Source: Talpa occidentalis (Eukaryota > Chordata > Mammalia > Eulipotyphla > Talpidae). From it: DNA of 64,000 nucleotides. Position numbers and translations under genes: made by a program. Positions 46,951-60,060 of the stretch are shown here, one piece after another. The stretch's first letter is position 1. Each line of letters begins with the position of its first letter. The stretch spans positions 107,381,194 to 107,445,193 of the forward strand of contig NW_026555331.1 in the NCBI RefSeq assembly GCF_014898055.3, in the 5' to 3' direction. The notes below the pieces were generated by a model. That model searched no databases, was not told the DNA's origin, and saw nothing but the letters and a program-made list of their open reading frames with translations.

Positions 46951-47058
46951 CATTTAGAGTCCTGTCACAGAGAAGTTTTAGACATGATGAGCTGACATCA
47001 ACTTTCAGACTCCTTTCTGCCCTCACACCCTTTCTCTTCTGCTTCAAACAGTGCTGGT

Positions 47059-47116
47059 GTTATTATTATTTATTATTATTATTATTATTATTGGTATTAT
47101 TATTTATTATTATTGG
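47059..47116. repeat. (TTA)n microsatellite
   Basis: An impure TTA/TTAT array. Confidence 0.95.
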
Positions 47117-47669
47117 TGTCCTTTATTATGAAGGATCTCACTCATCACAGCAGTGAAGATGGCTCCTATGTTCATGCATCCTTATTATGCACCATGTTAA
47201 AAGGAGAGAGAACATCTTTCCTCTGACCTCCCATCCATCTCCCTCTTCAGACCCTGGGTAGCCCAGCTCCCTGAAAAGGGCATGGTGGGAGGATGGGCCT
47301 CCTGATGACAGTCCCAGCCAGGTGGGAGGAAGTGCAGATTCAAAGAAAAAGAAGTGCAGGTGAGACAAAAGTGTGGCAGATGCCACCTGCAACTGCTGAA
47401 CTATTTACAAACAAAATCTATTTAACCTTCTTCTTGGGAAAATTCACTTTTCTTTAACTCAAAATACAGCAAAGTAGAAAAGATCATGCTTTGAAAAGAT
47501 AGAAAGTCTGCAAGAGAGTACAAATTAATACAATACCAAAAGAATGAAATAATGATGGAAGTCCAGGTAGCATTTTGTAGCTAAAGTCAATACACTATAG
47601 AACAAAAAAATACGAAGTGTTGCATATACTCTGGCCTTTTGAGGTGAGTCTTCAGAGTGGTCGTGGTAG

Positions 47670-47945
47670 CCAGATAGAGGAGAACACTCACAAGCTTTGG
47701 GGTAAAACAATCTGGATATGTTTTCTGGCTCCAAATCTTGCTCCTGCTGCTTGCTGAATGGAAATTTTCATTTCTTTCTTTTCATTACTTGAGCAAGGGA
47801 CTTAATCTCTTTGGATTTCTTTATTCACTTGGCAAATGAGGATAATCAGACCTTTCTTGGATGGCTGAGGCAAGGATTAAAAGGGAGGATGCATATAACA
47901 CGTGTGTGATCTAGTAGATTCTCAGTAAATATGAGTTGTGCCTTG
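47670..47945 (+). mobile_element. MIR SINE, plus strand
   Basis: 'acttgagcaagggacttaatctctttggatttctttattcacttggcaaatgaggataatcagacc' and 'gattctcagtaaatatgagttg' give the MIR core and 3' part. Confidence 0.75.
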
Positions 47946-49792
47946 TGTTTGCCCCAACACGGGTTTGAGTCCCCATTTTTTTCCTCTGTCATCTCCCCCC
48001 AACTTGACAATACACAGCCAATGTATTTTGTTCAGGGAGTATAGATGGAAGCTAAATTACCCTCACTGTATTCTTGGTAATGGAAAAGGCAAGCATATAA
48101 AAACTTAATTACACCTTGTTATATGTCAGAAATCCAGGAGAAAAGAAAGACAGAGCTGGACACCCACAGAGTCGCATCATGGAGTGGCAAGCAATTTGAA
48201 AAGAGAGACTCTCATGCGTCACTTTGTCACCCTCCTTCTGTCAGTCACGGGTGACGGTGGCCATGTGAGGCCCAGAGCCACACGCAGCTGCTCAGACCAT
48301 GGTCCAGCTGAAGAACAGATCATCTCTTACGTTTGATCCATTTAAAATTTTTTAAAATAATATTTCCCTTTAATAGTGGAGAAATGAGTTGAATTCTTAA
48401 CTTTGTAGCTTCAGATTTGAGGTTTAAATTTAAACATGGCACAACTCCCTGCTCTTTAATTCTCACAAATAGGTTACTAAAAGGCTGTTTTTAGCAAGAT
48501 CTGAAAAATACTTCCTTCTACTTGCAAAATGGCAAATCTCCCTCGTAAGCCTATGGAAGGAATATTTAAGTGAGGAGGTTCAATAATGTTAGCTTTATGA
48601 ACTGTCACTCCTTTGGGCTCACAATCAAGATTAGATGACAGGTATGAGATTTTTGTCAGAAAAAATCCCTGGAAGTTTGATGAAAAACAGAAATAAAAGC
48701 AGAATTAATTTACACAGCCTAACATATGATCATAATTTTCTTTGGATGTGGCTTATTGTTGGTAAAATTTAGAAAAATGCAATATGTATCATTTAAATCT
48801 AAAGTGTATTCTCCTGAAATGTACATGGTTGTGTAGTTAAATGATGATGGGAACTTTTCAGTTTTTGCTGTCTGCCTGCTTTCAAAATATTCAAATATAT
48901 TTGGCTTTTGTAACTTCGCTAATTAAACCTTCTAAAACAGATGGAATTATAGAAATTACAGGGTTTAAAATATCATTTTAATTGGTTTACAATCTATGTG
49001 ACACAGTGCCATTCATACTGTATGAAATATATACGGATGGCTTGGAAGAGATAGCATGCCAATTAATTTTTCTTTAACTCTTTCAATTAGATTTTGTTTT
49101 CTTTGTTATTTAATCCCCTTTCCATTAGCCTGGCTCCAAATAAGTCTGATCAACCCGAACTGTGAAGATCCAGGTTGTAACCTAAAACCATATTGTATAG
49201 TTTCTTTTAAGATGGTGGAGGGGGGGCAGAATCTGAACTTACCTTCTTCCTAAAGAAAATAAATGACCTTAAGAGAGGCCTTTAAACATGTACAGGGCAA
49301 CCGCTGGGGTGACGCAGGGAAGAATCTCTGTTCATTTAATATGATGGTCTAACGCATGCAGGCAGCCCTATTCCTGGTTTTCTTGAAGAGCCTTGATCTC
49401 AAATACTGTATTTTACTGTCCCATGAAGAATACTTGCATTTATCAGGCCTCATGCTCAGATTTTTGCATTGAGAAGGGCAGCTATAATCTCTGTATACTT
49501 AGATTTGGGGGAGATTTTTATCAGCTGCTTCAAGTTTGTCTAGGTGCCATAAAACCAAAAATCTGGTTGAAGGTAGCTCACCCCAAACCGCAAAGATTCT
49601 AATTTTGAGGCCCCCCAAGGAAGGTCTCAATTAAACAAATCTGCTTCACCCAGCAAAATAACATGCAGTTTTAAAAACGACTATACTACAATTTTTTGGC
49701 TACTGTTGGCTAACAAAATTAAACTCCACAGTTTCTTTCAAATATCTCAATTTGCCATTTAGATGTGATTTAAAAACACACTATTCCCCTTT

Positions 49793-49806
49793 GTTGCCAT
49801 AGTAAC
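49793..49806. promoter_or_regulatory. Perfect RFX X-box
   Basis: GTTGCCATAGTAAC fits GTNRCC-N2-RGYAAC exactly with both half sites. RFX factors bind such inverted half-sites in ciliary and neural enhancers. No promoter is visible nearby, so a distal element is the likelier setting. Confidence 0.55.
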
Positions 49807-50370
49807 AGATTTGGGCCCTCATGGGTGACAGAAAAGTATCTCAGTACTGGTTCCTGTTAGAACACACATGTTCTCTGGGTCTCGCCTTGCAGCCGGGAGG
49901 ACAGAGGATCCTGGAATCGGTGCCCTTTCCACAGCAAGGTAAACCCACATATCAAACCGCACCCAGAGCTGGGGAAATCAGCCACAGCAGGGACAGATTA
50001 CCTCTTGCAGTCACTATGGAGAACCATTCAAATTCTAGCTTTAATGATCCCAGATAGAGCCCTTCTCCTCCCCACCAATGTGACATTTTGCAGACATTTT
50101 ATATATCAAGGAAATATTTAATTGAAAAGTGCTTCAGAGAATGCCTATCGAGCTGGCTCTAGGCATTTTCCAACGTGGCAGGGGTCAATTAAAACAATAA
50201 ATCCACTGTTTTTAAAACTTTAAAATATTAAAAAAAAAAAAGGTGGGGGGAAAGAAAGTGGACAAAAAGTAATGTTAAATAGCATGGAGCATGACTAATG
50301 GTGCTAGCATGTTAAAATCATTGGGAAAATGTCCTTGGAAGACAAATGAATTTTCAGCAGAATAATTAAC

Positions 50371-50399
50371 TTAATTAACAAATTTGCATGCATATTCAT
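50371..50399. promoter_or_regulatory. Compound homeodomain and octamer/POU site
   Basis: TTAATTAA (50371-50378), ATTTGCAT (50382-50389, the complement of the ATGCAAAT octamer) and ATGCATATTCAT (50388-50399, one base from the palindromic POU MORE element ATGCATATGCAT) lie in 29 bases. Confidence 0.5.
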
Positions 50400-51055
50400 C
50401 AGGCTATTGAAGTCTTTCCAGCCCAGCTTGATGAGCGTTGGTGTAATAATTGTCTCATTTACATTCTGCAATCTACTACAATTTAGGGCATACAAAAAAA
50501 GCCGACCTCTTCCCTTTGACTTTCTTTAGGGCCCACACCCTCCTCGAAGCAGGCCCAGCACTCCCTCAGTGGCCTGCCTTTCAGACCTTTTGAGAGAACC
50601 CCCAGAGACAGTTGACTCTGGTTTCCCCGCCCCCAGCCTTCCCCTTCTTTCTTCTTTTTTTATTTTATTTTTTTTTCCTTTTGGCCCAGGTTCTCTGTTT
50701 TTGCCTCTGCTTGCTCTCCTGGGTAAATCTTGGCACCAGTTCTGACTTCAAATCTCTTGGGTCGCCAGACTGCATCATGTAAAAATTGCCATTTTCCTCT
50801 ATCTCTGCAGGGCAATCTTTAAAGGCAGTAAGGTGTGACGCTCCAGACTGGCAGCTTGGCAAGACGGAGCCCGTGGATACCAGCACACAGGAATCTGGCC
50901 CGTTCGCTCTGACAGCAGTCAGCACTGGGAACAAAAGGAATGGGGGGGGAAACGCAAATGTATTTTTACATATCGTAGGCATATGGTCACAAGACCAGCA
51001 GAAATATATTTAATTACCAATTGCACGCACTGAAGAGAAAAACCCTGGGAAGGGG

Positions 51056-52660
51056 GAAAAAAAACTGTGTACACAGCAATATTATTCTACTTTAACTTTT
51101 CACCTCAGTTTTTTTTTTTTAATTGAAGATGAAAGGAATGTGGTTTAGAGTGGCAAAGGGTTATCTGCTGGAATCCTACCAGAGGTGATGCCGGTTTCTG
51201 ACTCCTCTTCCTCAAGAGCAGATGTTTTGTATAAGAAAATATAAAAGTTTTCTTTGGGTTATCTTAATTATAAATAATTTTATTAAGGTATTTTGGGCGA
51301 ATTTGTGGGGACCTAATTCGAAATATAGCAATTAGGCAATCTTAGTGCCATCTTTAAACTATCCTGATGTTACACACTCATTTAGGTCTTAACAACGAAC
51401 AGATGACACTTGAAAAATAACACTCTTGCTCCTTCTTATGAAATCAGAATAGTACAATATTTTCTGTTTCCTGCTGTGTCAGGCACTGCGCTGACCAACT
51501 GTGAAGGATAGAAGCAGATTCCTGCCCCACACCCAAAGCCAGTGTTCTAAGATGGGAGACAAATGCATATAATATTGTTATATTATTAGCTTATTAAACA
51601 TACTAAAATTATAACAAAGTTAGAATTAGCATACATCTATTACAATGTTTATAAATGTAATAAGGTCGGTATTTTGACTTGGACTGCAGAGAATGACTCT
51701 TAGTGAAGCCTGGGTCAGTCACTCAGGAGGGCAGGAGACTTCCTCTTGGAGGAGTTAATGAGAAGCAGCTTCTGACTGAGCAAGGGGTCCATAGCATCTT
51801 CCATCCTGTCGATTCTGTTTCATCAATCATAACCCTGTTGGAAAATTGTATCTGAGTGAACGTGTCAGAGCTTCCCACTCCCTTCACCTCCAGCAGCTGG
51901 GGAAGGTGGGCTTGGGCAGAACCTACTGGTTCCCAGCGACCTGTGGGTCTTCTGGTCAGCGGCGGCTGGCAGTGATGGTGGCTGCTATTATTGGAGCCAC
52001 GTGGAGTTCTGTGCCTGGCGGGGCACAGGCCTCCTCTGAGAAGGGCTGGGAGTGAGAGTTCCAGCAGGAGCATAGGCGGCAGCTCTGGTAGGATCGCAGG
52101 AGTTGGCTGCATGACTGAGCCGGAGGACAAAGGCAAGCGGACTCCCAAGGACCAGGTAAAGCTGTCCGACAAGCTGGTGTGTGGGTTTTGGCCTTCCCAG
52201 CCCTGACTGATGATACATGGCAGGTGTGCCTTGAAGGTAGCTGTTTCTTAGAATTGTATGGGAGACTCTCTTTTCTTCCTGGTCTCTGTAGGGCTTATTG
52301 GAAGAAAAGAGAGAGACAGACAGAGTTCTAACACTGGGGGATAGTGTAGTTGCAATAATCATCAGAAGCTAATGCTACGTTTACTGGAATCAGTTTGGTC
52401 TACTTAGGGTTTGGCCTTGGAGAGGCCAACACTCAAGAAAAAGACCCAAGGTCATTTCCAGGACTCAAACAGATCCCACTTTTTGTACATGGATTATATT
52501 GACTGAGTTTTTAGCTCATATGTGCTTGGATTGGAGTTGGAAATGTTGAAATTGTCATGAATGAGGAACCTGCTTGTGATTGGTCCTCTATATCTCAAAT
52601 TGAATGTACTTCTAGAAAGTAAACTGTAAGACTTTCATGGTTCTACATTTACTCACTCAT
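51056..52660. other. Unassigned, with GC-rich patch at 51860-52170
   Basis: The patch has overlapping open frames on both strands (longest 149 codons at 51723-52172, minus) without family resemblance. It may be a decayed LTR or old CpG-containing sequence. No repeat family is assigned. Confidence 0.4.
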
Positions 52661-52664
52661 TTAT

Positions 52665-52790
52665 TCATCCTTTTTTTTTTCCAATCAGAATTATCAGGGA
52701 CCAGATATTTTGCCATCTGTTGGTAATACAACAGTGAATGAAATAGACATAGTGCCTGCCTTTCCAAACTTTACAGTTTGATAGTGGAGA
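52665..52790 (+). mobile_element. Possible old mammalian repeat (unassigned family)
   Basis: 'ttatcagggaccagatattttgccatctgttggtaatacaacagtgaatgaaatagacatagtgcctgcc' parallels a recurrent mammalian phrase (…GGCACTGTTCTAGGCACTGGGGATACAGCAGTGAACAAAACAGAC…). Confidence 0.5.
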
Positions 52791-52969
52791 GAAGTGGTTA
52801 AGTTAGCAAAGGCAACTAACCATGGGAGAAGTATAACAGATAAGTGGAGCAAATGGTAGGAAGAGCTAACCAAACATAGGGGAAATGGAAAACTTTTCTG
52901 GAGAATATTATCTCTAACATCAGGTGTTCTAGCCCAGTAGGGGCTGCAAGGAGTGTACCAGCAACCACT

Positions 52970-53090
52970 TATTGAGGGCTTCCCTTGTGATCAACACTAG
53001 TGACTTGCCCAAAGACACTACTAAATGGTAGTTTGGATTTTTTAAAGTCAAACTCTATGTTCTTAATCACTCTGCCCCATTGTCAATATT
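52970..53090 (-). mobile_element. Possible MIR SINE fragment, minus strand
   Basis: 'agtgacttgcccaaagacactactaaatggtagtttggattttttaaagtcaaactctatgttcttaatcactctgcc' matches the complement of the MIR 5' half. Confidence 0.6.
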
Positions 53091-56000
53091 GAAATTGCTT
53101 TTAAGAGCCCCAAATACTGTCACAAACACACAGTATCAGTCTGGAGATTTGCAGCTTTATTGGCCACATGGGGTTTGGAACTTTAGTTCCAGCCAGTAGA
53201 GAAAACCTAATGCCAACCAGTAGGTAGTAGAGTAAGCTAGGTCTCTTACCTCCACAACACAGATGTCTAATCTCTGAATAACATATTCTAGACGTTTTGC
53301 CTATTGCCTAAATCAGTCTGCATTACTGTTTTTCAATTTGGTTGAAGCATGCAAGTTTGGTTGATTTCATCAACCTTAAAGTGAAGTTATCTGGTTCTGT
53401 AGACACCATATGATGACTTGTAACAGTTTGGAGAATAAAGTAAGGATGATGCTACCACATGTGTAGAAGGATGCCTTGATAAATTAGACATCTATTTTTA
53501 AATTTAGAAAATTTGTGGCACTGAATATATGTATTTTTATTATTCTATAGAAACATGAAATTTCTTAAGGAAAGTATTTTGAATTAATACTAAAAAAAGT
53601 AATAAAAAGAAGTTCAATTGGAATAGAGAAAATTGTAAAATTTATCTCTGGGTTTCCTAGAAGCCAAAGCAAAAAGGAGACATGGAAAATTGCACAGTAC
53701 TTCATTATCAAAAAGAATGACGCATATTCTCAAGAAGAAAAAGTATTCTATAAAGACCAAATTCTGAAAGTAATTTAATATATCAATAGCCTTAACCTCT
53801 GAAAGAAGGAAGAAACTGTTTAAAGTGTTATAATATTGTAGATTATGGTACAAAAGTAATAACTATAATGAAACACCTTCTTTTTTTTAAACTTAGAATG
53901 GAAGAAGCATTCCTACCAAAGCGTTATTAGTGGAAAGTAAAGATCCCCTAGGTTCTGATGCTTAAATCTGGGTTCATAATGCACCACTAATTCTTCTATT
54001 TGGTTTTGTATGTATGAGGCAAACATTTGTTGATTATCTGATCTGTGCCATTTACTTTTCTAGAACTGAAATTGAGTGACAAATAAGAAAAAAAAAACCT
54101 GCTCACTGTCAAATTAAAATGATTCTAGCACATTAATATAAAATTTTATAGTTTTGTTACAATGATGTGTGATAGATGAATTATGAGTTAATCAACTTAC
54201 AGAATGCTTAATGGTTTACAAAATGTTTTCATCCATCATTACAACCCAAGTGTCCTTATGGAAGCATTGGGATATTTCAGGTATAGCCTAACATTCAGCT
54301 TTGGACTGATGTTCCTGTTTGCAGAATCTTGATATGTCATGCAAGTATTATGTGTGCTTATATTTTTTCATTAGAAAGGATATGCTTGAGAGTCCATTTC
54401 AGAAGTTAGTCAGAAAATCAGCTAGTTAATGCCACAAGAGACCTTAACACACCTTGATGTGTTTAAGAGTTGAACATTACACTTAGGGATACTTGGTTTA
54501 ATGAACATCTTCATTTTCTTCACATTCCATGAAGTACCGCAGGACTTTTGGCAAAATATGAGTTTTTTTGTGCAAGGTACAACTAGGAAATATTAATAAC
54601 TGTTAAATGATAGCCACTTGTCCCTCTCTCAAGGCAATGATCGCTAGTCATATGGTCCACTTGAGCTCTCAGGCCCTTTATTCTCCTTCCTCAGCATGCC
54701 TATTGTGCACAATGGGTGAAGAATTCTGCTTCTTTTCCAGTTAATTAACCAACATGCTAATGATACTGTTCCATCCTTGGTTAATTCAGAGCAACCTCCA
54801 GCTGTCTGCCTCCTGTCTGCTCAGAAACTTTTGGTGGTGAAGGTTGAGTTTAAAAGAAGGAAACAATAGCATAGATTCACCAGTACAGGCAGACAATGTG
54901 CAGGTGAGGGTAACCATCTCATCCCAGCTTGACCAGGACACTCTTAATTTTAATGCTGAAATCCCCAAGTGTGGGAAAGCTCTTCAATCCTAGGTAAATG
55001 GGACCAAGAACGGACCAAGTTACCCCAAGTGCAGGGAACCATCTGTATAATCAAAAAAAAAAAAAAACAACAACAACAAAGGAATATCTCCCTCCCTGAG
55101 TAGAATACAAGGGGGAAGGGTAGGTAACATTGGGTTTCTTGATTTGAATTCCTCAGAGAGCAGGCCTTGGTCAAAGAGTCCAGAACAAGTAGTTCACTGA
55201 GAGAAAATCTCAGGAAACAGTCGAAGGAGAGTAGGAAAATGAGGCAGGAGATAAAGTTGCTACTGTGAGCACCTGGAACCTAATCCTACTAGAAAGCACT
55301 GGGAAATGGTGTAGATGTGCGTTTCAGAGCCATGCCACCCAAGGGGGGCAGGAGTTGGGGTAAGCACCAGTCATCAATTGAAGTTTGTTCCTGGTGGCAG
55401 GGGATGAAGTTGCCTAGTAGGTCTGCTAAGCCTGTGGGCAGAGAGGACCTCAGCAGTTGGAAAGCCCTCTGACAGAGAGACAAAGGTACTGCAGGTAGAG
55501 GTTATGCCACTAAAGTGCTAAGAGCCAAGGGAGAAATGGGGAGGACACCCACAGTGCTGTTACAGTGGATCTACACTCTTACCTTAGTCAACACATCCCA
55601 CATTGACCAGCTCACTCTTCCCTGTGTGGGCCCTGATCAGAGACAGATGCTTGGTTGGTACTGGAGGAAATAAATGTACTGGACATGAGGGAAATTCAGG
55701 GTGTCAGAGCACACAGGAAATGCAGATGAGCTTGATACTTGAATAATGATAAGTATGTGTTCTTTTCATTGTTAATTATCATATAAACAAATTACAGATA
55801 TATGCGATTAGTTGGAATCTTCCAAGTGAGCTTCAATAACATTACTTCAGACATTAATTCTGCAATATGAATGATTTTTAGGGTGGAGACTTTTGATTGA
55901 CCCTAAAGGGCTCACTCCCTGGCTTACCAGGGCTCATTATTATAACTTACCTTTTTTATAAAAATCCCTTTCCCCTAACCATGGAAAACTATCTTGTTAT

Positions 56001-57919
56001 TTCTTTTGGAGATGAGCAAACTTGCCTCATCTCCCATAGAAACACCTAGAACATGATCCTTCTGAAGTGTGTAAGGTGGAACATCAGCAAGATCTGTCCC
56101 GAGGCAACCTGGTCAGGTGTCTGCTGTAGGTGATGGTTCTCTGTCAGCGAGTTAGCAGGTCATTAGTCTTCCAGATGACCTGACAATACCTTTGCTGGAT
56201 GGAGATGCTAGAATTTGGTTAGAAGCAGAAGAGTCCATCAGATCATTGTTTAAGAAATTTGGAAAAAAATCCTGCAGATCCATAATAATCAAAAGGGAGT
56301 GAGAGGAGAGTGGGTTGGTAGTGGAGAAGTATGAGAAATCCAGAGCAGCTATGTAGAGCTACATGCCCAAATGGTGGCTCATTGAAAGGGGAAGCAATGT
56401 TAGCCTGCAAAGAGAGAAAAGAAGAGACCAGGTGGTTCACCTTGCCTTGTGTCCTGAAAGTCAATCCAGTGTCCATGAGTGTGACTATGAGGCTACCGGG
56501 ACAGTTTTCTGTTTCTTCAGTTCCCACATACTGCCTTGTAAAACACCATTATGAAATGAACAACGATGTAAAAAATAAAAAAAAATAATATAGAAAAGAA
56601 ATCTAAATGGAGTGAATAATTTCTGACAGTTTTATGATTTATTATTTTTGTGTTTGCTAATCAATCTACATTATTAATAAATGACTTTCTATCAGGAAAA
56701 AAATACCATTATGTGTTGTTACAATACAATGTTACTTCAATCTAAAGATAATATAAAAGCAAATAACAAAATTGGAAAAACAGAGATGACTAATAAAGTA
56801 AAAAAAAAATTAATACTATCATTTCTTTAAAAAACAAAACCTGTTAATGGAAGTAACCTGGGTGTCCCCCTTGATCTGAAAGAGTCTATCTCATTTATCT
56901 TTTATATATTTGAAATCACTTCTCACTTTTCTCTGATTTTAGCCCAAATTATTTTAAATCTTTTAATTTTTTTTTTTACAGTTTTGTTAAAGAATTCATT
57001 AGTCATGTTCTTGTTCATTCAATCAGTTTGCCTTTTACATTGTATATACTTACAGTTTATTAATAGTATTATTTTCAATTTAATTTAGAGTCGTAGATTC
57101 AGTTCAGCCTCCTCAAGTCTTCTAAGCATTGAGGGGTTAATAGTGTGAGAATAAAATAGATTTAAATCATAGCCCTGAAATTCACCATCAATAAGCTCAT
57201 GGCAAGTTTCTTAACTTCCCTGAATCTTAAATGAAGGTAATATTTATTATTAATTATAATTTTATCATTATTATAATTACTACTATTGTTAACTCACAGA
57301 AAATAAGACATGCGAAAATATTTCTCTCTGTTCCTGTTTTCAAATTCACACTATGGAAGATTGGGGTTTGTTATATTAAAACATACAATGTAGCAAAAAG
57401 AAAGAAAATAAAAAGAAAGAAAATAAGAACAAGAACTAAAAACATGGTAAAGGGGGCAGAGATAAGGTGAGAAAGCCATTGTAATGGAGCTAAGACATCA
57501 CTAGTCCGCTTACTGAAAACAAAGAAAAACAAAATAGTCCCATCCTACTCTATAAAATAACATAATATTTTATAAAGTAAAAAATATTCTTTGATTTAAC
57601 TCTATTATGAATTCGTACATGGTGTAGTCCACAGGAGTTACTGAAACACACAGGATAAATTTGATTGTTGACACAGAGAAAGGACCTCTGTATTCTATTT
57701 GTTCTATTAACTGTAGATTAAGTTATAACTGCAGGGTTATGTTGAGTGTTCCTTGAAGACATTTCTACAGAGAGCTGAGAGAAAGCAAAGGTGTCTATTT
57801 TCTAATAAAATGAGTAAGTTCAGTAATGCAACCAGAAGGAACTGGAGGACTTGTTTAGCTTATGTTCTTTCTGTGATGATTTTCAGATATGAGTTGCATG
57901 GTTTACACTGATATCGCAT
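53091..57919. other. About 4.8 kb without recognised gene
   Basis: AT-rich parts alternate with a less AT-rich stretch at 55200-55700. The segment at 54890-55050 resembles an old MER-type repeat and 55200-55690 may hold a decayed LTR, but I cannot support either firmly. Open frames are short and unrelated to known families. Confidence 0.45.
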
Positions 57920-58385
57920 CAGTTTGCTAACTGGTCTCCTTGGCTCCCGTCTTGCCCGCCTCCAGTTCTTTATGCTGTAGCCAGGGCTGTATTTCTAACA
58001 CATGACTCGTAGTGCCACGTGGATTTTACCATACTTCTACATTCCAGTCCCATGTTTTAGTTTCTCAGATGTGCCGCGGATCTCCCCCTTTGCACTTTCT
58101 CCTTTGCCTGTGAGAACCATCTCTTGGCCATCTTCCTCCTCCCCACTCCTCAACAAATCACTAAACTAATGCTCATTTTTAGAAGTCACCTTAGACATCA
58201 CTATTTCTGGAAATCCCCCCTTGCCTGAATTAGTTTGCCTTCCTCTGCATTCCCTGGGCACTCTACTGCACAGTACTGCTGTTTTTGTATCTACTTGTCT
58301 ATCTGCCATTAGACTGTGAGCCAGGGATGTCATTGTCTTAGCACATAGTAGGGGCTTAATACTTGTTTCATAAACGAATGAATGG
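57920..58385 (+). mobile_element. L2 LINE 3' end, plus strand
   Basis: 'ctggtctccttggctcccgtcttgcccgcctccagttc', 'ttctggaaatccccccttgcc', 'attagactgtgagccagggatgtcattgtcttagcacatagtaggggcttaatacttgtttcataaacgaatgaatg' match L2 in order. The longest L2 in the window. Confidence 0.8.
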
Positions 58386-58612
58386 CTTGAAAGGAGCTGG
58401 CTTTCAAACCAATAGTCAATGTCATGCTAATAACTAATGGATATTTTTCCCCCAAAGAATGTTTCATCGATTATTCCTTCTGAGAACCATTAATAGGTAG
58501 CCTTACTACGGGTCCTCTTGGTCAAGGAACTAGGAAATGCTGCACATTCTGTTAAAAATCACTATTTTGACTAGAATATGTTTTGCATAATTTAGATATT
58601 TTTCATAATTTG

Positions 58613-58638
58613 CTGTGTGTGTGTGTGTGTGTGTGTGT
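58613..58638. repeat. (GT)n microsatellite
   Basis: About 13 GT units. Confidence 0.97.
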
Positions 58639-59009
58639 AGTACCTGTTGGAACTAATTCCATAGAAAATGCTTTACTGCAAGTTTTTGCTTTAAGTAATT
58701 TGTACCCATGATTATGTACATTATTCTCAAGTCTGAGCCAATGCAGTAAGATCAAAAGGAAAAAGGAGAAAAAGAGAAGCCGCAGCAGTATGAAAAGGAA
58801 AAAAATTGCAGATAATATGAATCAACTTTGAGAACGTAAGAAAATCAGCTGGATGATACTGAACTAAAAATAAATAAATATATTGAAAATGGCTATGTAT
58901 GGCACATAAATAGTAGTGATCTATCTTACAAAATATTATGGGAAAAGAACTCTATTTACTAATAAGATATTATAATTTAAAATAAATCTCACAAGATATA
59001 TATGAATTA

Positions 59010-59515
59010 AATAATCCAAATTGAAAAAAAATATATAGACGACTCAGATATTCGATCAACTATATTTCTGAGTGAGGCCATTCAATACTGTAGACTTTGA
59101 TCAAGATATTGATCAAACATAGTGTTATTCAAAACCCCAATGTGGAAATTGATAAAATCCTTCTAAAATTCAGCTGGAAGATGAATAGGTAAAAGTATCT
59201 GGAAAAAGTAAAAAAGAAGAATGATTACAGGAAGCCAGTAATATTGATTGTTTAAAAATATTAAATGCTTGAAGTCTTAAAATCATACTCTCCCATGCAG
59301 AAATAATCCAAGAAATACCAGAATATTAAAAGGCATTTTTCTATCTAAGGACTTAATATAAAGGCAGAATTATGTATAACTGTAACAGAGGGTAGATGCT
59401 GCTGCAAAAATTGGGTAGCAATTAAAAAATTAAATTTCATTTCTCATTTCTTGCTATATACCATATCCAGGTGGATTAAAGATTTAAATCTAAAAGAAAC
59501 AAAACATAGGAGAGA
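59010..59515 (+). mobile_element. Old LINE-1 ORF2 fragment, plus strand
   Basis: 'aaaattcagctggaagatgaataggt', 'aaaaaagaagaatgattacaggaagcc', and 'ttcttgctatataccatatccaggtggattaaagatttaaatctaaaagaa' follow the ORF2 middle-to-end order. Many stops. Confidence 0.65.
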
Positions 59516-59519
59516 GAAA

Positions 59520-60060
59520 ACATAGTTTGTTTGCTTTTAAATTAATAGCTGTGATATTTTAGAGTTACAGAAAAATTGCACATAAAAATACAAAATTTCC
59601 ATCTGCCTCTCCCCCATCTCTTATATCACTCATTGGTGTGGTACATTAGTTATCACTGATGAACCATTACTAATATTAAGTAACATTTATAGTATATATT
59701 AGCATTCACTCTTTCTGATTTATAGTTATGTGGGGTTAGACAAATGACACTGGATTCACAAAAATGTCATCTGTGTTTCACCTGTTCGTCCCTTCTCCCA
59801 TTCCTCTTGAACCCATGGGTACCACTCATCTTTTTCCTACCTATATAGTTTTGCCTGAATGTCATATACATGGGATCAAGTATATGTAGCTTTTCCGGGC
59901 TATCTTCTTTCAATCAGCGATATATTTTTAAGCTTCTTTAAGCTTCCTCCTTGTTTTCTTGTGGCTCATCGCACATATCTTTTCATTTCCAAATAATATT
60001 CCATGACATGGATATACCATAGCTTACTCAGCATTCACCCATTGAAAGGCCTGATACTTA
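59520..60060 (-). mobile_element. Old LINE-1 fragment, minus strand
   Basis: 'tttagagttacagaaaaattgcacataaaa', 'atagttttgcctgaatgtcatatacatgggatcaagtatatgtagcttttccgg' and 'aataatattccatgacatggatataccatagcttactcagcattcacccattgaaagg' match the complement of old L1 3' sequence. Confidence 0.75.

Larger units (their letters stand above)
47946..51055. promoter_or_regulatory. Repeat-poor block with transcription-factor motifs, candidate regulatory region
   Basis: I recognise no interspersed repeat in about 3.1 kb, unlike nearly every other part of the window. Homeodomain-type TAATTA/AATTAA elements occur at 48920, 49061 and 50371. A perfect RFX X-box lies at 49793-49806 and a compound octamer/POU site at 50382-50399. 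An ATG-started frame of 78 codons (49821-50057) starts just after the X-box but has no family resemblance. Whether the block is conserved cannot be judged from one genome. Confidence 0.4.

Noticed and set aside
51723..52172. Minus-strand frame of 149 codons
   Set aside because: Leu/Pro/Ser-rich, no motif, overlapped by equally long frames on both strands, as expected of a GC-rich stop-poor patch.
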